From the NCBI GenBank assembly GCA_963755435.1, contig CAVWJX010000009.1, positions 142,347-206,346 of the forward strand: a stretch of DNA of 64,000 nt, written 5' to 3'. Numbering within the stretch: position 1 is the first letter of the stretch; the number at the start of each line of letters is the position of its first letter. The position numbers were made by a program, and so were the translations under genes. The notes under the pieces are model-generated. The model ran no database searches, had not been told where the DNA came from, and worked only from the letters and a program-made list of their open reading frames with translations. This DNA comes from AP-15 sp963755435 (GTDB lineage: Bacteria > Pseudomonadota > Alphaproteobacteria > ATCC43930 > CGMCC-115725). This document shows, in pieces, positions 17,342-26,046 of this stretch.

Positions 17342-17719
17342 ATGAACCTTGGCACGCGATTGTTGACCTTGTTGCGCGGCCAGTCTGTCGGCATCGACAG
17401 CCTCGGCAACCGCTACTACCGTGACAAGAGACAGCGGGCCTTGACCCGCGGCGGCGGCCGGACCAGCCGCGAGAAGCGCTGGGTCATCTATGCCGGCGAG
17501 CCGGAAGGGTCCAAGGTGCCGCCCGAATGGCACGCCTGGCTGCATCACACCGTCGACGCGGTGCCGCAGCCGCAATCGCGCCCCCGCCACCCATGGGAGA
17601 AGGACCACCTGCCCAACATGACCGGGACCGCTGCTGCCTATCACCCGCCGGGCTCGATTCTGCGCGGCGGCCGTCGGGCGCCGTCGACCGGCGACTACGA
17701 GCCGTGGACGCCTCAATAG
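17342..17719 (+). CDS. NADH:ubiquinone oxidoreductase accessory subunit, NDUFA12 family
   Basis: A 125-residue homologue of the complex I accessory subunit NDUFA12 (B17.2), found in alphaproteobacteria and mitochondria. The family signature is clear: GNRYYRDKRQRALTRGGG, REKRWVIYAGEPEGSKVPPE and WHAWLHHTVD, then the tail PWEKDHLPNMTGTAAAYHPP. It sits peripherally on the matrix/cytoplasmic arm junction and helps complex I stability. As usual in these bacteria, it lies away from the nuo operon and next to outer-membrane lipid genes. Its leader is made of the GGATGGCCGGCAT tandem repeat, so no standard ribosome site can be picked. Confidence 0.92.
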   Translation: MNLGTRLLTLLRGQSVGIDSLGNRYYRDKRQRALTRGGGRTSREKRWVIYAGEPEGSKVPPEWHAWLHHTVDAVPQPQSRPRHPWEKDHLPNMTGTAAAYHPPGSILRGGRRAPSTGDYEPWTPQ

Positions 17720-17791
17720 GCCGCCGATGCGGATTTTGCCAATGCCGATTTCAGCCGGCGCCGACCGGGAGACGATCGGGGTAGAGCGGCG

Positions 17792-18358
17792 ATGAGCGGC
17801 AACGTGATCGAGACCGTGATGGGTGCGGTCGTGCTCGTCGTCGCCGCGCTGTTTCTGTTCTTTGCCTATTCAACCAGCCAGTTGCGGGCAGTCGAGGGCT
17901 ATCCGGTGACGGCGCAGTTCTCGCGCGTCGACGGCATCCGCGACGGCACCGACGTGCGCATCGCCGGCGTCAAGGTGGGCTCGGTCACCGGCGAGCATCT
18001 CGACCCGAAAACCTATCTCGCCACGGTCAAGATGAACATCAACCCGGATTACAAGCTGCCGGCAGACACGGTTGCCGAGATCGTCTCGTCGAGCCTGCTC
18101 GGCGACAAATACATGTCGTTGCAGCCGGGCGGCTCGGACAAGATCATCCCGCCGGGCGGCGAGATCAAATACACCCAGGCGCCGGCCAACCTCGAAGACC
18201 TGATTGGCCAGATGATCTTTTCGCAGACCGGGGCGCAGAAGAAGCCGGGCGAGGGTGGCGCGGCGCCGGGCGGGGCGGCTCCGGGTGGGGCGGCGCCGGG
18301 CGGGGCGGGCCCGGGCGCGGCGGCCCCGGGCGGGGCGCCGTTCGGCGGCCTCAAATAG
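17792..18358 (+). CDS. mlaD: MlaD-type MCE-domain lipid transport protein
   Basis: A 188-residue inner-membrane-anchored protein of the Mla phospholipid trafficking system. One N-terminal helix (VMGAVVLVVAALFLFFAYST) is followed by a single MCE domain (residues about 38-115: YPVTAQFSRVDGIRDGTDVR, IAGVKVGSVT, SSSLLGDKYMSLQPGG). MlaD forms hexameric rings bound to the MlaFE transporter. After about residue 150 the protein ends in a Gly/Ala/Pro low-complexity tail of imperfect PGGAA repeats, encoded by short GC-rich direct repeats at about 18256-18345. The other mla genes are not in this window. It is near NDUFA12, a common arrangement in alphaproteobacteria. Confidence 0.92.
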   Translation: MSGNVIETVMGAVVLVVAALFLFFAYSTSQLRAVEGYPVTAQFSRVDGIRDGTDVRIAGVKVGSVTGEHLDPKTYLATVKMNINPDYKLPADTVAEIVSSSLLGDKYMSLQPGGSDKIIPPGGEIKYTQAPANLEDLIGQMIFSQTGAQKKPGEGGAAPGGAAPGGAAPGGAGPGAAAPGGAPFGGLK

Positions 18359-18382
18359 CCGGATGCTCGAAAGGGCGCAGCG

Positions 18383-18601
18383 ATGAGCGAGCCAAAGGAT
18401 TTCCCGGTCTGGCTGACGCCGCAGGGCGAACCGGTCGCCTGCGTCGAAAAGATCAAGGTCTTGAACGAGAACCTCGCCGAGTTGCGCGAACTGGCGCAGG
18501 AAGCGCTCGAAGACGCGGTGCTGATGGGCGGCGACGAGCGCCAACTGCGCGAGGTTCTGGCCGCGATCGTGGCCGGCCTCGTCAATCCCTACGCCAAGTA
18601 G
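18383..18601 (+). CDS. small conserved alphaproteobacterial protein, unknown function
   Basis: A 72-residue protein, starting MSEPKDFPVWLTPQGEPVAC and continuing with a helical region (ENLAELRELAQEALEDAVLM) that ends in LVNPYAK. It is acidic and helical, with no signal peptide or membrane segment. It begins 24 bases after mlaD on the same strand and is likely co-transcribed with it. Small proteins of this appearance recur in alphaproteobacterial genomes, but I know of no assigned role. Confidence 0.7.
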   Translation: MSEPKDFPVWLTPQGEPVACVEKIKVLNENLAELRELAQEALEDAVLMGGDERQLREVLAAIVAGLVNPYAK

Positions 18602-18632
18602 CCGGCAACGGCACCGCCGCCCGAACCGGCTC

Positions 18633-18950
18633 TAGTCGTTCGCCGCTTTGAACACCGGCCAGAGGGCGAAACCGAGTGCTATGAAGGTCAGCACCGCGTT
18701 TGCGGCGTGGGAGAATTCCCAGTGCTGGCGCAGCAATTCCCAATCGGCCGCCACCATCGTCCAATTGGCGGTGGCCTCGTTGGCCGGATAGGTTCAAACG
18801 TAAAAGCTCACCAGAGTGGCCGCGATCATGAGGCCGGCGGTGAGCGACGGCCAGAACGGCCGGCTGCGCGGCCACAGCACGATGGCGGCGGCAAGGTTGG
18901 CGACGAGCGCGCCGATCAGCACGACGCCGAAGAGTGCGGCCCTGTCAGCC
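18633..18950 (-). pseudogene. DUF1772-like membrane protein, internal stop and 5' truncation
   Basis: Reading the minus strand gives AALFGVVLIGALVANLAAAI, LWPRSRPFWPSLTAGLMIAA, LVSFYV, then an in-frame TGA at 18794-18796, then TYPANEATANWTMVAADWEL, LRQHWEFSHAANAVLTFIAL and GFALWPVFKAAND before the stop. The TYPAN..TANWT and W.FSHAANA motifs resemble the DUF1772/anthrone-oxygenase-like membrane proteins. The first part of the gene is missing, replaced by an unrelated stretch at about 18950. With one stop and no start it should be dead. Confidence 0.65.
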
Positions 18951-18955
18951 TACGG

Positions 18956-19780
18956 TCATGTTCGCGTTGGTGTCACTGCCGAAATAATCGCCATAGCGAG
19001 GAGCGCAGCGCGCAACGCGGCGCGAGATCGTTGCTTCGCTCGAATGACGATTTTTGCGCCGCGGGCCAGTGCGGTCGACATTGCGCGACAAATCGTTGCC
19101 ATGAGTGTCGACCAAGACGAGGCGATCCTCCGCCCAGCTCGCGATGTTAGGGGGATGGCTTCGGTGACATGGAAACTCTGGCGGGCTTCCATGTGCCGCC
19201 GCCACGCTTCGAGCTTCGGATGGGCGGCGAGCGGGGCGCGGCCTTCGGGCACATTGGCGAAATAATGCAGGAGCGGGATCACCATCAGATCGGCGAGGCT
19301 CAGATGCTCGCCGGCGAGAAACGGTAATCCTCCATCAACCGCTCGATCTCCGAGAGGCACAGCTCCGCCCGCGGTAGGGCGGCCAGCGATCGCCGCCTCG
19401 TCCGGCACCCCGCCGAGGCGCGGCACGAGCATGCGGTTATAGAGGATGGCGCCAGCGATGCTGGGCCAGGCATAGGCGTCGACGATGCCGATGATCTGGT
19501 TCATCCGCGACCATTGGTGCACGTCTTCGGGCTGCAATGGCGCGCCGGGGAAGCGCTCGTCGACATAGCGGATGATCGCCTGGGTCTCGTAGAGGGCAAA
19601 GCCGTCATGCTCGAAGGCCGGCACCTTGGCGAAGGGCTGGCGGGCCAGATGCGCCGCCTCGCGGTGGGCGCCGAACGGCACCGGGACGAGCTCGTGGGTC
19701 ACCCCCTTTTCGGCGAGCGCCAGGCGCGCGCTCCACACATAGGTGCTGCCGGCCGGGCCATAGACGATCGGATGCGCCAT
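18956..19780 (-). CDS. glutathione S-transferase family protein with a compensated frameshift
   Basis: The N-terminal thioredoxin fold (HPIVYGPAGSTYVWSARLAL, KVPAFEHDGFALYETQAIIR) and C-terminal helical domain (FLAGEHLSLADLMVIPLLHY) are typical of GSTs. Between residues about 128 and 155 the frame is shifted: one base is gained near 19395 and one lost near 19322. Reading the middle in the neighbouring frame restores AALPRAELCLSEIERLMEDY, the expected helix. The protein could still be made, but with about 27 altered residues. The last 50 or so residues after TEAIP look like read-through of unrelated sequence, since the homologous end is near 19160. It is either damaged or mis-sequenced. Confidence 0.65.
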   Translation of the reverse strand: MAHPIVYGPAGSTYVWSARLALAEKGVTHELVPVPFGAHREAAHLARQPFAKVPAFEHDGFALYETQAIIRYVDERFPGAPLQPEDVHQWSRMNQIIGIVDAYAWPSIAGAILYNRMLVPRLGGVPDEAAIAGRPTAGGAVPLGDRAVDGGLPFLAGEHLSLADLMVIPLLHYFANVPEGRAPLAAHPKLEAWRRHMEARQSFHVTEAIPLTSRAGRRIASSWSTLMATICRAMSTALARGAKIVIRAKQRSRAALRAALLAMAIISAVTPTRT

Positions 19781-19829
19781 TGCCGTTCTCCCGTTCGAAC
19801 CGTTTGTCGTGGTTTACTTGGTGCCTCGG

Positions 19830-20082
19830 CCAAAGTCGCGCGGCGATCGACAAATCAGTGTTGGCGAAGATCGCGATCGAAAGGCGGCCGCCGGATTGCT
19901 CGCGGATCCGGTCCACCCTGCTGGAGCCGCAGGGTGTCGGGGTGACTGAGCGGCAGGTCGCTGCCGATCTTGTACTGGAACTGGGGAGTGTCGCCCAGCG
20001 CCCGGACGATGTTGAACATCGCTGCCGAGCCGGCGCCGGCCGCGGCCCGCCGGGCAAAGCCGCGTCGCGTGATCTGCTGCAC
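19830..20082 (-). pseudogene. TRAP transporter DctP-like substrate-binding protein, N-terminal remnant
   Basis: A GTG at 20082 with GGAGGAG upstream opens a typical exported receptor: a twin-arginine-like start (ITRRGFARRAAAGAGSAAM), then FQYKIGSDLPLSHPDTLRLQ. One base shift near 19920 moves the frame to VDRIREQSGGRLSIAIFANT, as in DctP/TAXI receptors. The homology stops around 19835 after only about 80 residues, where a normal protein has over 300. The rest of the gene and the membrane subunits are absent. This is a truncated leftover next to the GST gene. Confidence 0.7.
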
Positions 20083-20231
20083 TGTGCTGTCTCCTCCCCA
20101 AGGCGCTGAGGGCGGGCATGGTTTGCGCGCAAGGCTAGCCCAGCGGCGCGGCGCTATCCAGGCGGCGTCGCCGCGCATAGTGTCTCAGCCGCGCCTCATG
20201 GTTCGAAGGTGGTCCCGATCGGGCTGCTCGC

Positions 20232-20852
20232 ATGGAACACCTGGTTCAGCCGACCATCGCCTTCATTTCCGCCCATGCGGGCTGGGCGTTCGCGGTCATG
20301 TTCGTCACCGCGTTTGGTGAGTCGTTCGCGTTTTTGAGCCTGCTGTTTCCCGGGACCTCGCTGTTGATCGCCGCCGGCGCGCTGATGGCGACCGGCACCT
20401 TGCCCTATCTGCCGGTGCTGGCCGGGGCGATTCTCGGCGCCGTCCTCGGCAATTCGGTGTCGTATTGGCTGGGCCGCCGCTTCGGCTACGCGATCGCTCG
20501 GGTGTGGCCGTTCACCCGCAACCCGGACTTGCTGCCGAGCGGTATCCGGTTTTTCGCCAGATATGGCGGGGCGAGCGTGTTTATCGGCCGCTTCTTCGGC
20601 CCGATGCGCGCGATCATCCCGCTTGCCGCCGGGGTCATGCAGATGATGCGGGCGCGCTTCTGGATCGCCAATATTGTCTCGGCCGTGGTCTGGGCGCCGA
20701 TGCTGCTGTTTGTCGGCGATGCCGTCGGCGGCCTCGGCCAGCGGCTGATCGGCTCGGCGAACGTGGTGGTGCTGGTCGTGGCTGGCTTCACCCTGTTCGG
20801 GATCGGCGGCATTCTCTGGGCGGTGGTGCGCGCGCGGCGGCGGCGGTCCTGA
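20232..20852 (+). CDS. DedA/VTT-family membrane protein
   Basis: A 206-residue inner-membrane protein of the DedA family (SNARE-associated/VTT fold), thought to move phospholipids or undecaprenyl-phosphate across the membrane. Visible motifs are FGESFAFLSLLFPGTSLLIA, the reentrant GAVLGNSVSYWLGRRFG, FFARYGGASVFIGRFFGPMR (the F..R[FY].P.[RK] signature) and AGVMQMM. About five hydrophobic segments are predicted, with a basic C-terminal RARRRRS. It stands alone, 76 bases before the nadE gene. The frame is intact and length is typical. Confidence 0.9.
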   Translation: MEHLVQPTIAFISAHAGWAFAVMFVTAFGESFAFLSLLFPGTSLLIAAGALMATGTLPYLPVLAGAILGAVLGNSVSYWLGRRFGYAIARVWPFTRNPDLLPSGIRFFARYGGASVFIGRFFGPMRAIIPLAAGVMQMMRARFWIANIVSAVVWAPMLLFVGDAVGGLGQRLIGSANVVVLVVAGFTLFGIGGILWAVVRARRRRS

Positions 20853-20928
20853 GCGCGGCCCCTTTGCGAAACCGCGAGGGGCGCCCAGATTGACACGCAA
20901 CCGTTGATCTGCGAGCACCATTGCCGCG

Positions 20929-22990
20929 ATGTCCTCGTTCTTTTCGCCTTATCGCCATCAGTTCATGCGGGTCGCCGCCTGTGTGCCGGCGGTGACGCCA
21001 GCCGAGCCCGAGCGCAATGCCGCGGCGGTGGACGCGATGCTCGCCGACGGCGACCGGGCGCGGGTGGCACTGATGGTGTTCCCCGAATTGTGCCTATCGG
21101 CCTACGCGATCGATGATCTCTTGTTCCAGGACGCGGTGCTCGACACGGTCGAGCGCCAGCTCGCGCGGCTCGTCGATGCCAGCCGGGAGCGGTTTCCGGT
21201 GTTCATCGTCGGCGCGCCGCTGCGGGTGCAGGGTCAGCTCTATAATTGCGCCGTGGCGATCCATCGCGGCCGGGTGCTGGGCGTGGTGCCCAAGGTCTTT
21301 CTGCCGAACTACCGCGAATTCTACGAGCGCCGGCACTTTGCCTCGGGCGCGGGGATCGCCGGGCGTTCGATCGCGCTCGCCGGCCATAGCGCGCCGTTTG
21401 GCGCCGATCTCCTATTCGCCGCCGGCGGCGGTGCGGCGGGTTTCACCTTTCATATCGAGATCTGCGAGGATCTGTGGGTGCCGCAGCCGCCGAGCACCGC
21501 GGCGGCGCTCGCCGGAGCCGAGATCCTGCTCAACCTGTCGGCCAGCAACATCACCATCGGCAAGGCGCAGATGCGCCGGCTGCTGTGCGCCTCGCAGGCG
21601 GCGCGGTGCCTTGCCGCCTATGCCTATTCGGCCGCCGGTGCCGGCGAGTTGACGACCGATCTCGCCTGGGACGGCCAGGCCGGGATTTTCGAGCTGGGCG
21701 AGGGGCTGGCCGAGACCGAGCGGTTTTCGGCCACCCCGCAGATGGCTGTTGCCGACATTGATCTCGGCCGGATTCGCCAGGAGCGGATGCGCACCAATAC
21801 CTTTGGCGATTGCGTGCGCGGCGGCGAAAATCGAGAGGTGGGAGCCGGGTTCCGCACCGTCGGCTTCAACTTCGCCGCCCCGAGCGAGCCGCTTGCGTTG
21901 CGTCGCAACATCGAGCGCTTTCCCTATGTGCCGGCCGACCCGGCGATGCTGAGCGAGAATTGCTACGAGGCCTACAACATCCAGGTCCAGGGGCTGGCCC
22001 GGCGGCTCCAGGCGACCGGGCTCGACAAGCTGGTGATCGGCGTCTCGGGCGGGCTCGAACTCGACCCAGGCGCTGATCGTCGCGGCCCGGGCGATGGACC
22101 GGCTCGAGCTGCCGCGCACCAATATCCTGGCCTATACGCTGCCCGGCTTTGCCACCGGCGAGATCACCAAGGCCAATGCCTGGCGGCTGATGAAGGCGCT
22201 CGGCGTCAGCGGTGCGGAGATCGATATCCGCCCGGCGGCGCGGCAGATGCTGCAGGATATCGGCCACGCCTCGGCCAGCGGTGCGGCGCATTACGATGTG
22301 ACCTTCGAGAACGTCCAGGCGGGGTTGCGCACCGACTATCTGTTCCGCCTCGCCAACCACAATGGCGGACTGGTGGTCGGCACCGGCGATCTGTCGGAAC
22401 TGGGGCTCGGCTGGTGCACCTATGGGGTCGGCGACCAGATGTCGCATTACAATCCCAACGCCTCGGTCGCCAAGACTCTGATCCAGCACCTGATCCGCTT
22501 TGTCGCGGCGTCGGGCGATCTGGGCGCGGACACGGCGCCGATCCTCTACGACATCCTGGCGACCGAGATTTCGCCCGAGCTGGTGCCGCCGGGCGCGGAC
22601 GGGCTGATCCAGTCGACCGAGAGCATCGTCGGCCCCTACGCATTGCAGGATTTCAACCTCTATTACGCGACCCGGCACGGGTTCAGCCCGTCGAAGATCG
22701 CCTATCTGTCGTGGAACGCGTGGGCCGACCTCGAACGCGGGGTGTGGCCGGCCGACATCCCGCAGGCGGCGCGGCGGGCCTACGATCTCGCCGAGATCAA
22801 GCGCTGGCTGCGGGTGTTCCTGCTGCGCTTTTTCCAATTGAGCCAGTTCAAGCGCTCGGCCCTGCCCAACGGCCCGAAAATCTCGTCCGGCGGCTCGTTG
22901 TCCCCCCGCGGCGACTGGCGCGCCCCCTCCGACGCCCACGCCACGGTGTGGCTCGCGGAGCTCGAAGCGGGGGTGCCAGACAAGGAATAA
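20929..22990 (+). pseudogene. nadE: glutamine-dependent NAD+ synthetase, frameshifted in the P-loop
   Basis: This gene encodes the enzyme that amidates nicotinate adenine dinucleotide to NAD. Residues 1-300 form the glutaminase domain with its Glu-Lys-Cys triad (VFPELCLSAYAIDD, VPKVFLPNYREFYE, HIEICEDLWVPQ). The synthetase domain begins KLVIGVSGG. Here one extra base at 22058/22059 turns CTCGACTCGACC into CTCGAACTCGACC and destroys the SGGLDS PP-loop. The domain continues in the next frame from AMDRLELPRTNILAYTLPGF to the end at 22990 (LTDYLF-like TDYLFRLAN, NPNASVAKTLIQHL). Apart from the single base both halves look fully conserved, so a sequencing error is quite possible. Confidence 0.85.
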
Positions 22991-23046
22991 CCACAACGCC
23001 CGGCGCGCACGACCCCTAGCTAGCAAAAATATTTCCCCTGCCAACT

Positions 23047-23160
23047 CTAGTGGGCACGGTCGACGACATCGCCAAGTGCATCCTCTTTCTCGCCTCGGAC
23101 GATGCCGGCTTCATGGCCGGGGCCGGGCTCGTCGTCGATGGCGGGATCACCGCGCAGTAA
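23047..23160 (+). pseudogene. C-terminal tail of a short-chain dehydrogenase
   Basis: The plus strand reads TVDDIAKCILFLASDDAGFM and then GAGLVVDGGITAQ with a TAA at 23158. This is the classic end of an SDR (a tail of the form IA..ILFLASD.A.F..G..L.VDGG). No Rossmann start, Tyr-Lys pair or start codon precedes it; nadE ends only about 60 bases before. It is an orphan tail left by deletion or recombination, lying opposite the 3' end of the methyltransferase frame. Confidence 0.75.
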
Positions 23161-23173
23161 TCGGCGCTTCGGC

Positions 23174-23999
23174 TCAGCCGGCGCGTTCCAGGATTGCGTT
23201 GAAGAGTTCGGTGCGGCGCTCGTTCGAGGTTGCGCGCGGAATTCGCGAACATCGCCCGCCAGTCGGGCCCCAGGATCAGGTGGGTCCCGAGCGGCGGCGG
23301 AGCGCCTTCGGTATTTCGGGTGCGCCGCGAGGCGGCTTCCAATGCTTCGGGCGTCGTGTCCTGCCAGGTCACGACGCGGAAGCCGGCGGCTTCGAGCTTG
23401 GCCCGCGTCGCCTCGGCGGAGAACAGAAAGCTGATCACCGGCTCGCGCGCCCACTGCACCGGGAAGTGCGGCGGCCCGCCGGGCCCGGCGGCGACCTCCT
23501 GCAAGGCGAGCCGGCCGCCCGGCTTCAGCACCCGCCGCATCCCGCGGTAGAGCCGGTCGCGGTCGGCGATGTTCATCGCCGCGTTCTGCGACCACACTAC
23601 ATCGAAGCTCGCATCGGCGAACGGCAGGTCGAGCGCGTCGCCCTGGCGGTAGTCGACCAGGCCCTCGAGGCCGGTGCGCCGGGTCAGCATCTGGGCGACC
23701 CGGACGAATTCGGCGGTCAGATCGACGCCGCTGACCCGCACGCCATAGCGCCAGGCGAGAAACCGCGACGGCCCGCCGAGCCCCGAGCCGACATCGAGCA
23801 CCAGCTCGCCGCCGCCGAGAGCGAGCAGTTCGGCGAGCCGCATCGTCGCCGGCCGCTGCCCGCCGTGAAACTCGTCGACCGCCGCCAGATCGTCCGGGGT
23901 CAGATGGTCGATGTCCTTGCCCATTCCTTGCAGCGCCGCCAGGATCGCCGCGCCGAGATCGCCGCTGGTGTAATGGTCCGCGACCGGGTTGGCGGGCAT
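23174..23999 (-). pseudogene. SAM-dependent methyltransferase, frameshifted near the 3' end
   Basis: The first 260 residues are intact and form a class I methyltransferase: LVLDVGSGLGGPSRFLAWRY (motif I), VRVSGVDLTAEFVRVAQM, DALDLPFADASFDVVWSQNA and LKPGGRLALQEVAAGP. This layout resembles the glycine/sarcosine and MPBQ-type methyltransferases, acting on a small amine or quinone-like substrate. Near 23227 an extra base shifts the frame. The neighbouring frame gives ERRTELFNAILERAG and a stop at 23174, the expected ending; the shifted frame runs on to 23016 across the SDR remnant. A tail change may leave the fold intact, so it could still be active. Confidence 0.75.
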
Positions 24000-24063
24000 T
24001 TCGTTCCTCCTGCGCCAGTGCGCCTGCGATAGTGTGAGCCCAGACTGGTCGGGAGTTTAGGAC

Positions 24064-25559
24064 ATGCGCTTCTTGCTCGCGATGATGAAGCACGAGACCA
24101 ACACCTTTTCGCCGGTGCCGACGCCGTTGGCGCGGTTTGGCAACGGGCCGGGGCCGCTTTATGGCGAGGCGGCGGTCAAAGCCTATCGCGGCACCGGCAC
24201 CGGGCTCGGCGCCTATCTCGATCTCGCCCGGCGCGAGGGGGCTGAGATCGTGCTGCCGGTCGCCGCCGGAGCCGCGCCGAGCGGCCCGGTCGAGGACGCC
24301 GCCTATGCCGCAGATCACCGATCGGATCTTCGCCGCCGCCGAAAAGGGCGGGTTCGACGGCATCCTGCTCGATCTGCATGGCGCGATGGTGACCGAGAGC
24401 CTCGACGACGGCGAGGGGCAATTTTTCAAGCGGCTGCGCGCGATCGACCCCGAGAACGCCGATCGCGGTGGCGCTCGACATGCACGCCAACCTCTATGAC
24501 GAGATCGTCGCCAACGCGACCGTCGTCACCGGCTACCGCACCTATCCGCATATCGACACCTACCAGACCGCAAAGCTGGCGGGCGAGATCCTGCTGCGCA
24601 CGATCCGCGGCGAGGTGCGCCCGGTCATGGCCTGGGGCAACCGGCCGATGCTGCCGCATGTCATGCGCCAGGGCACCGACGATCATCCGAACCAGGAATT
24701 GCAGCACCGCTGCGCCGCGATGAGCGCCGAGGGAGCGCTCGCCGCCAGCCTGTTCACCGGCTTCCCGCATGCCGACATCCTGAATGCCGGGGTCTCGGCG
24801 GTGGTGGTGACCGATGGCGACCGCGGCCTCGCCGAGCGGCTGCGCGACGAACTCCTCGACCGCGCCTGGGTCGAGCGCGAAGCCTTTGTCTACCGGATCG
24901 AGCCATTGGCCGAGGCGGTCGCCCGCGCCAAGGCGATGCCGCCGCCGCAGCCGGGCGAGGGCCCGGTCGTATTGCTCGACCACTACGACAATTGCGCCTC
25001 GGGCGGGACCATGGACACGACCGTGGTGTTGGCCGAGATCCTGCGCCAGGGCCTCGACGATGTTGCCGTTTTCGCGGTCTGCGATCCGCAGGCGGTCGGC
25101 GAGGCGATCGCCGCCGGCATCGGCGCCGAGGTGACGTTGTCGATTGGCGGCAAGACCGCGATGCCGGCGATCGCGGCGCCGAGCCCGCCGTTGAGCGTGA
25201 CCGGCCGGGTCAAGACCATCGCCGATGGCCGCTATAAAAACCGCGGCCCGATGGCGCGCGGCGTGGCAATGGAGATGGGCGCCTCGGTGGTGCTCGATAC
25301 CGGTGCGGCGGAGATCGCGCTGATCTCGCGCCAGGTCGAGCCCTCCGACCTGAATTGTCTGCTCAGCCTCGGCATCGACCCCGCGCAAAAGCGCTATGTC
25401 ATGCTCAAGAGCCGCATCCATTGGCGCGCCGGCCTGCGGCCGCTGGCCCGCGCCGTCGTCGACTGCGCCGGGGTCGGGGTGTGCACGTCCGATTACCGCG
25501 AGCTCGGCTTCCGCAAGGTCAGGCGGCCGATCTATCCGCTCGACCTAGCCAATTGCTGA
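24064..25559 (+). pseudogene. M81-family metallopeptidase (MlrC-like), two frameshifts
   Basis: The three frames together make one M81/microcystinase-C-like zinc protein. The N-terminus holds RFLLAMMKHETNTFSPVPTP. After an extra base near 24310 the next frame continues QITDRIFAAAEKGGFDGILL, DLHGAMVTESLDDGEGQFF. After another extra base near 24458 the third frame runs VALDMHANLYDEIVANATVV to the end at 25559 (LLDHYDNCASGGTMDTTVVL, VMLKSRIHWRAGLRPLARAV). The HE, DLHGAM and DMHANL segments contain the expected metal ligands. Each shift is a single added base, and the coding character is continuous across both, which points to recent damage or sequence error. The natural substrate of these enzymes outside microcystin degraders is unknown. 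Confidence 0.82.
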
Positions 25560-25582
25560 GGCGTCCCGATGCGCCGCGGCAG

Positions 25583-25810
25583 CTAGCGCGATCGCCCCGG
25601 GCCGTAGCGGCGGCCGGACGACACCGTCAGCCAGCCGTTCTTCTCCAGCCGCTGGCGGCCTTCGGCGGAACCGAGCAGGGTCCGCTCGCCGCGGGCCGGA
25701 GCGTCATCGCCGGCGCCCTCCGGCTTTGAGGCCTGCTCGCGCTCGCGGCGCAGCTCGACCAGTCGGGCATAAATCGTTGCGAAATCGTCGGCGGCACGGG
25801 GTCGGGTCAC
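25583..25810 (-). CDS. small basic protein, unknown function
   Basis: A 75-residue hydrophilic protein with no membrane segment: TRPRAADDFATIYARLVELR, then EQASKPEGAGDDAPARGERT and a basic end NGWLTVSSGRRYGPGRSR. The start is the GTG at 25810, backed by AGGAGG 5 bases upstream; an earlier ATG lacks one. It is convergent with the M81 gene and divergent from the DUF3500 gene. I do not recognise a family. The good ribosome site and coding-like composition argue that it is real. Confidence 0.55.
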   Translation of the reverse strand: MTRPRAADDFATIYARLVELRREREQASKPEGAGDDAPARGERTLLGSAEGRQRLEKNGWLTVSSGRRYGPGRSR

Positions 25811-26046
25811 GTTTCCTCCTGGGTTTCTTGCTGCCGGGCGCCCGCGGGCGACCCCGGTTTGGCCAAAACGCCGCGCATGCTGGCGCACCGGCGGCTTGCA
25901 GAGCAAGCGGAAATCGCGCTGCCGCCGCGAGCATCGTTGTGCCAGAGTGACGGGGGCGGGGCCGCCGCCAGCGCGTCAGCCGGCTATTGAAAGCCAACCG
26001 CGCCGAAGCCCATCTTTGCCTACGCGCGTCAGGAGGAGATCCGAGC

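Noticed and set aside
20929..22990. Programmed ribosomal frameshift in nadE
   Set aside because: There is no slippery heptamer or stimulatory hairpin, and the shift destroys a catalytic loop; an error or mutation is simpler.
21866..23044. 392-codon minus-strand frame opposite nadE
   Set aside because: It is a shadow of the nadE coding frame and lacks any family motif.
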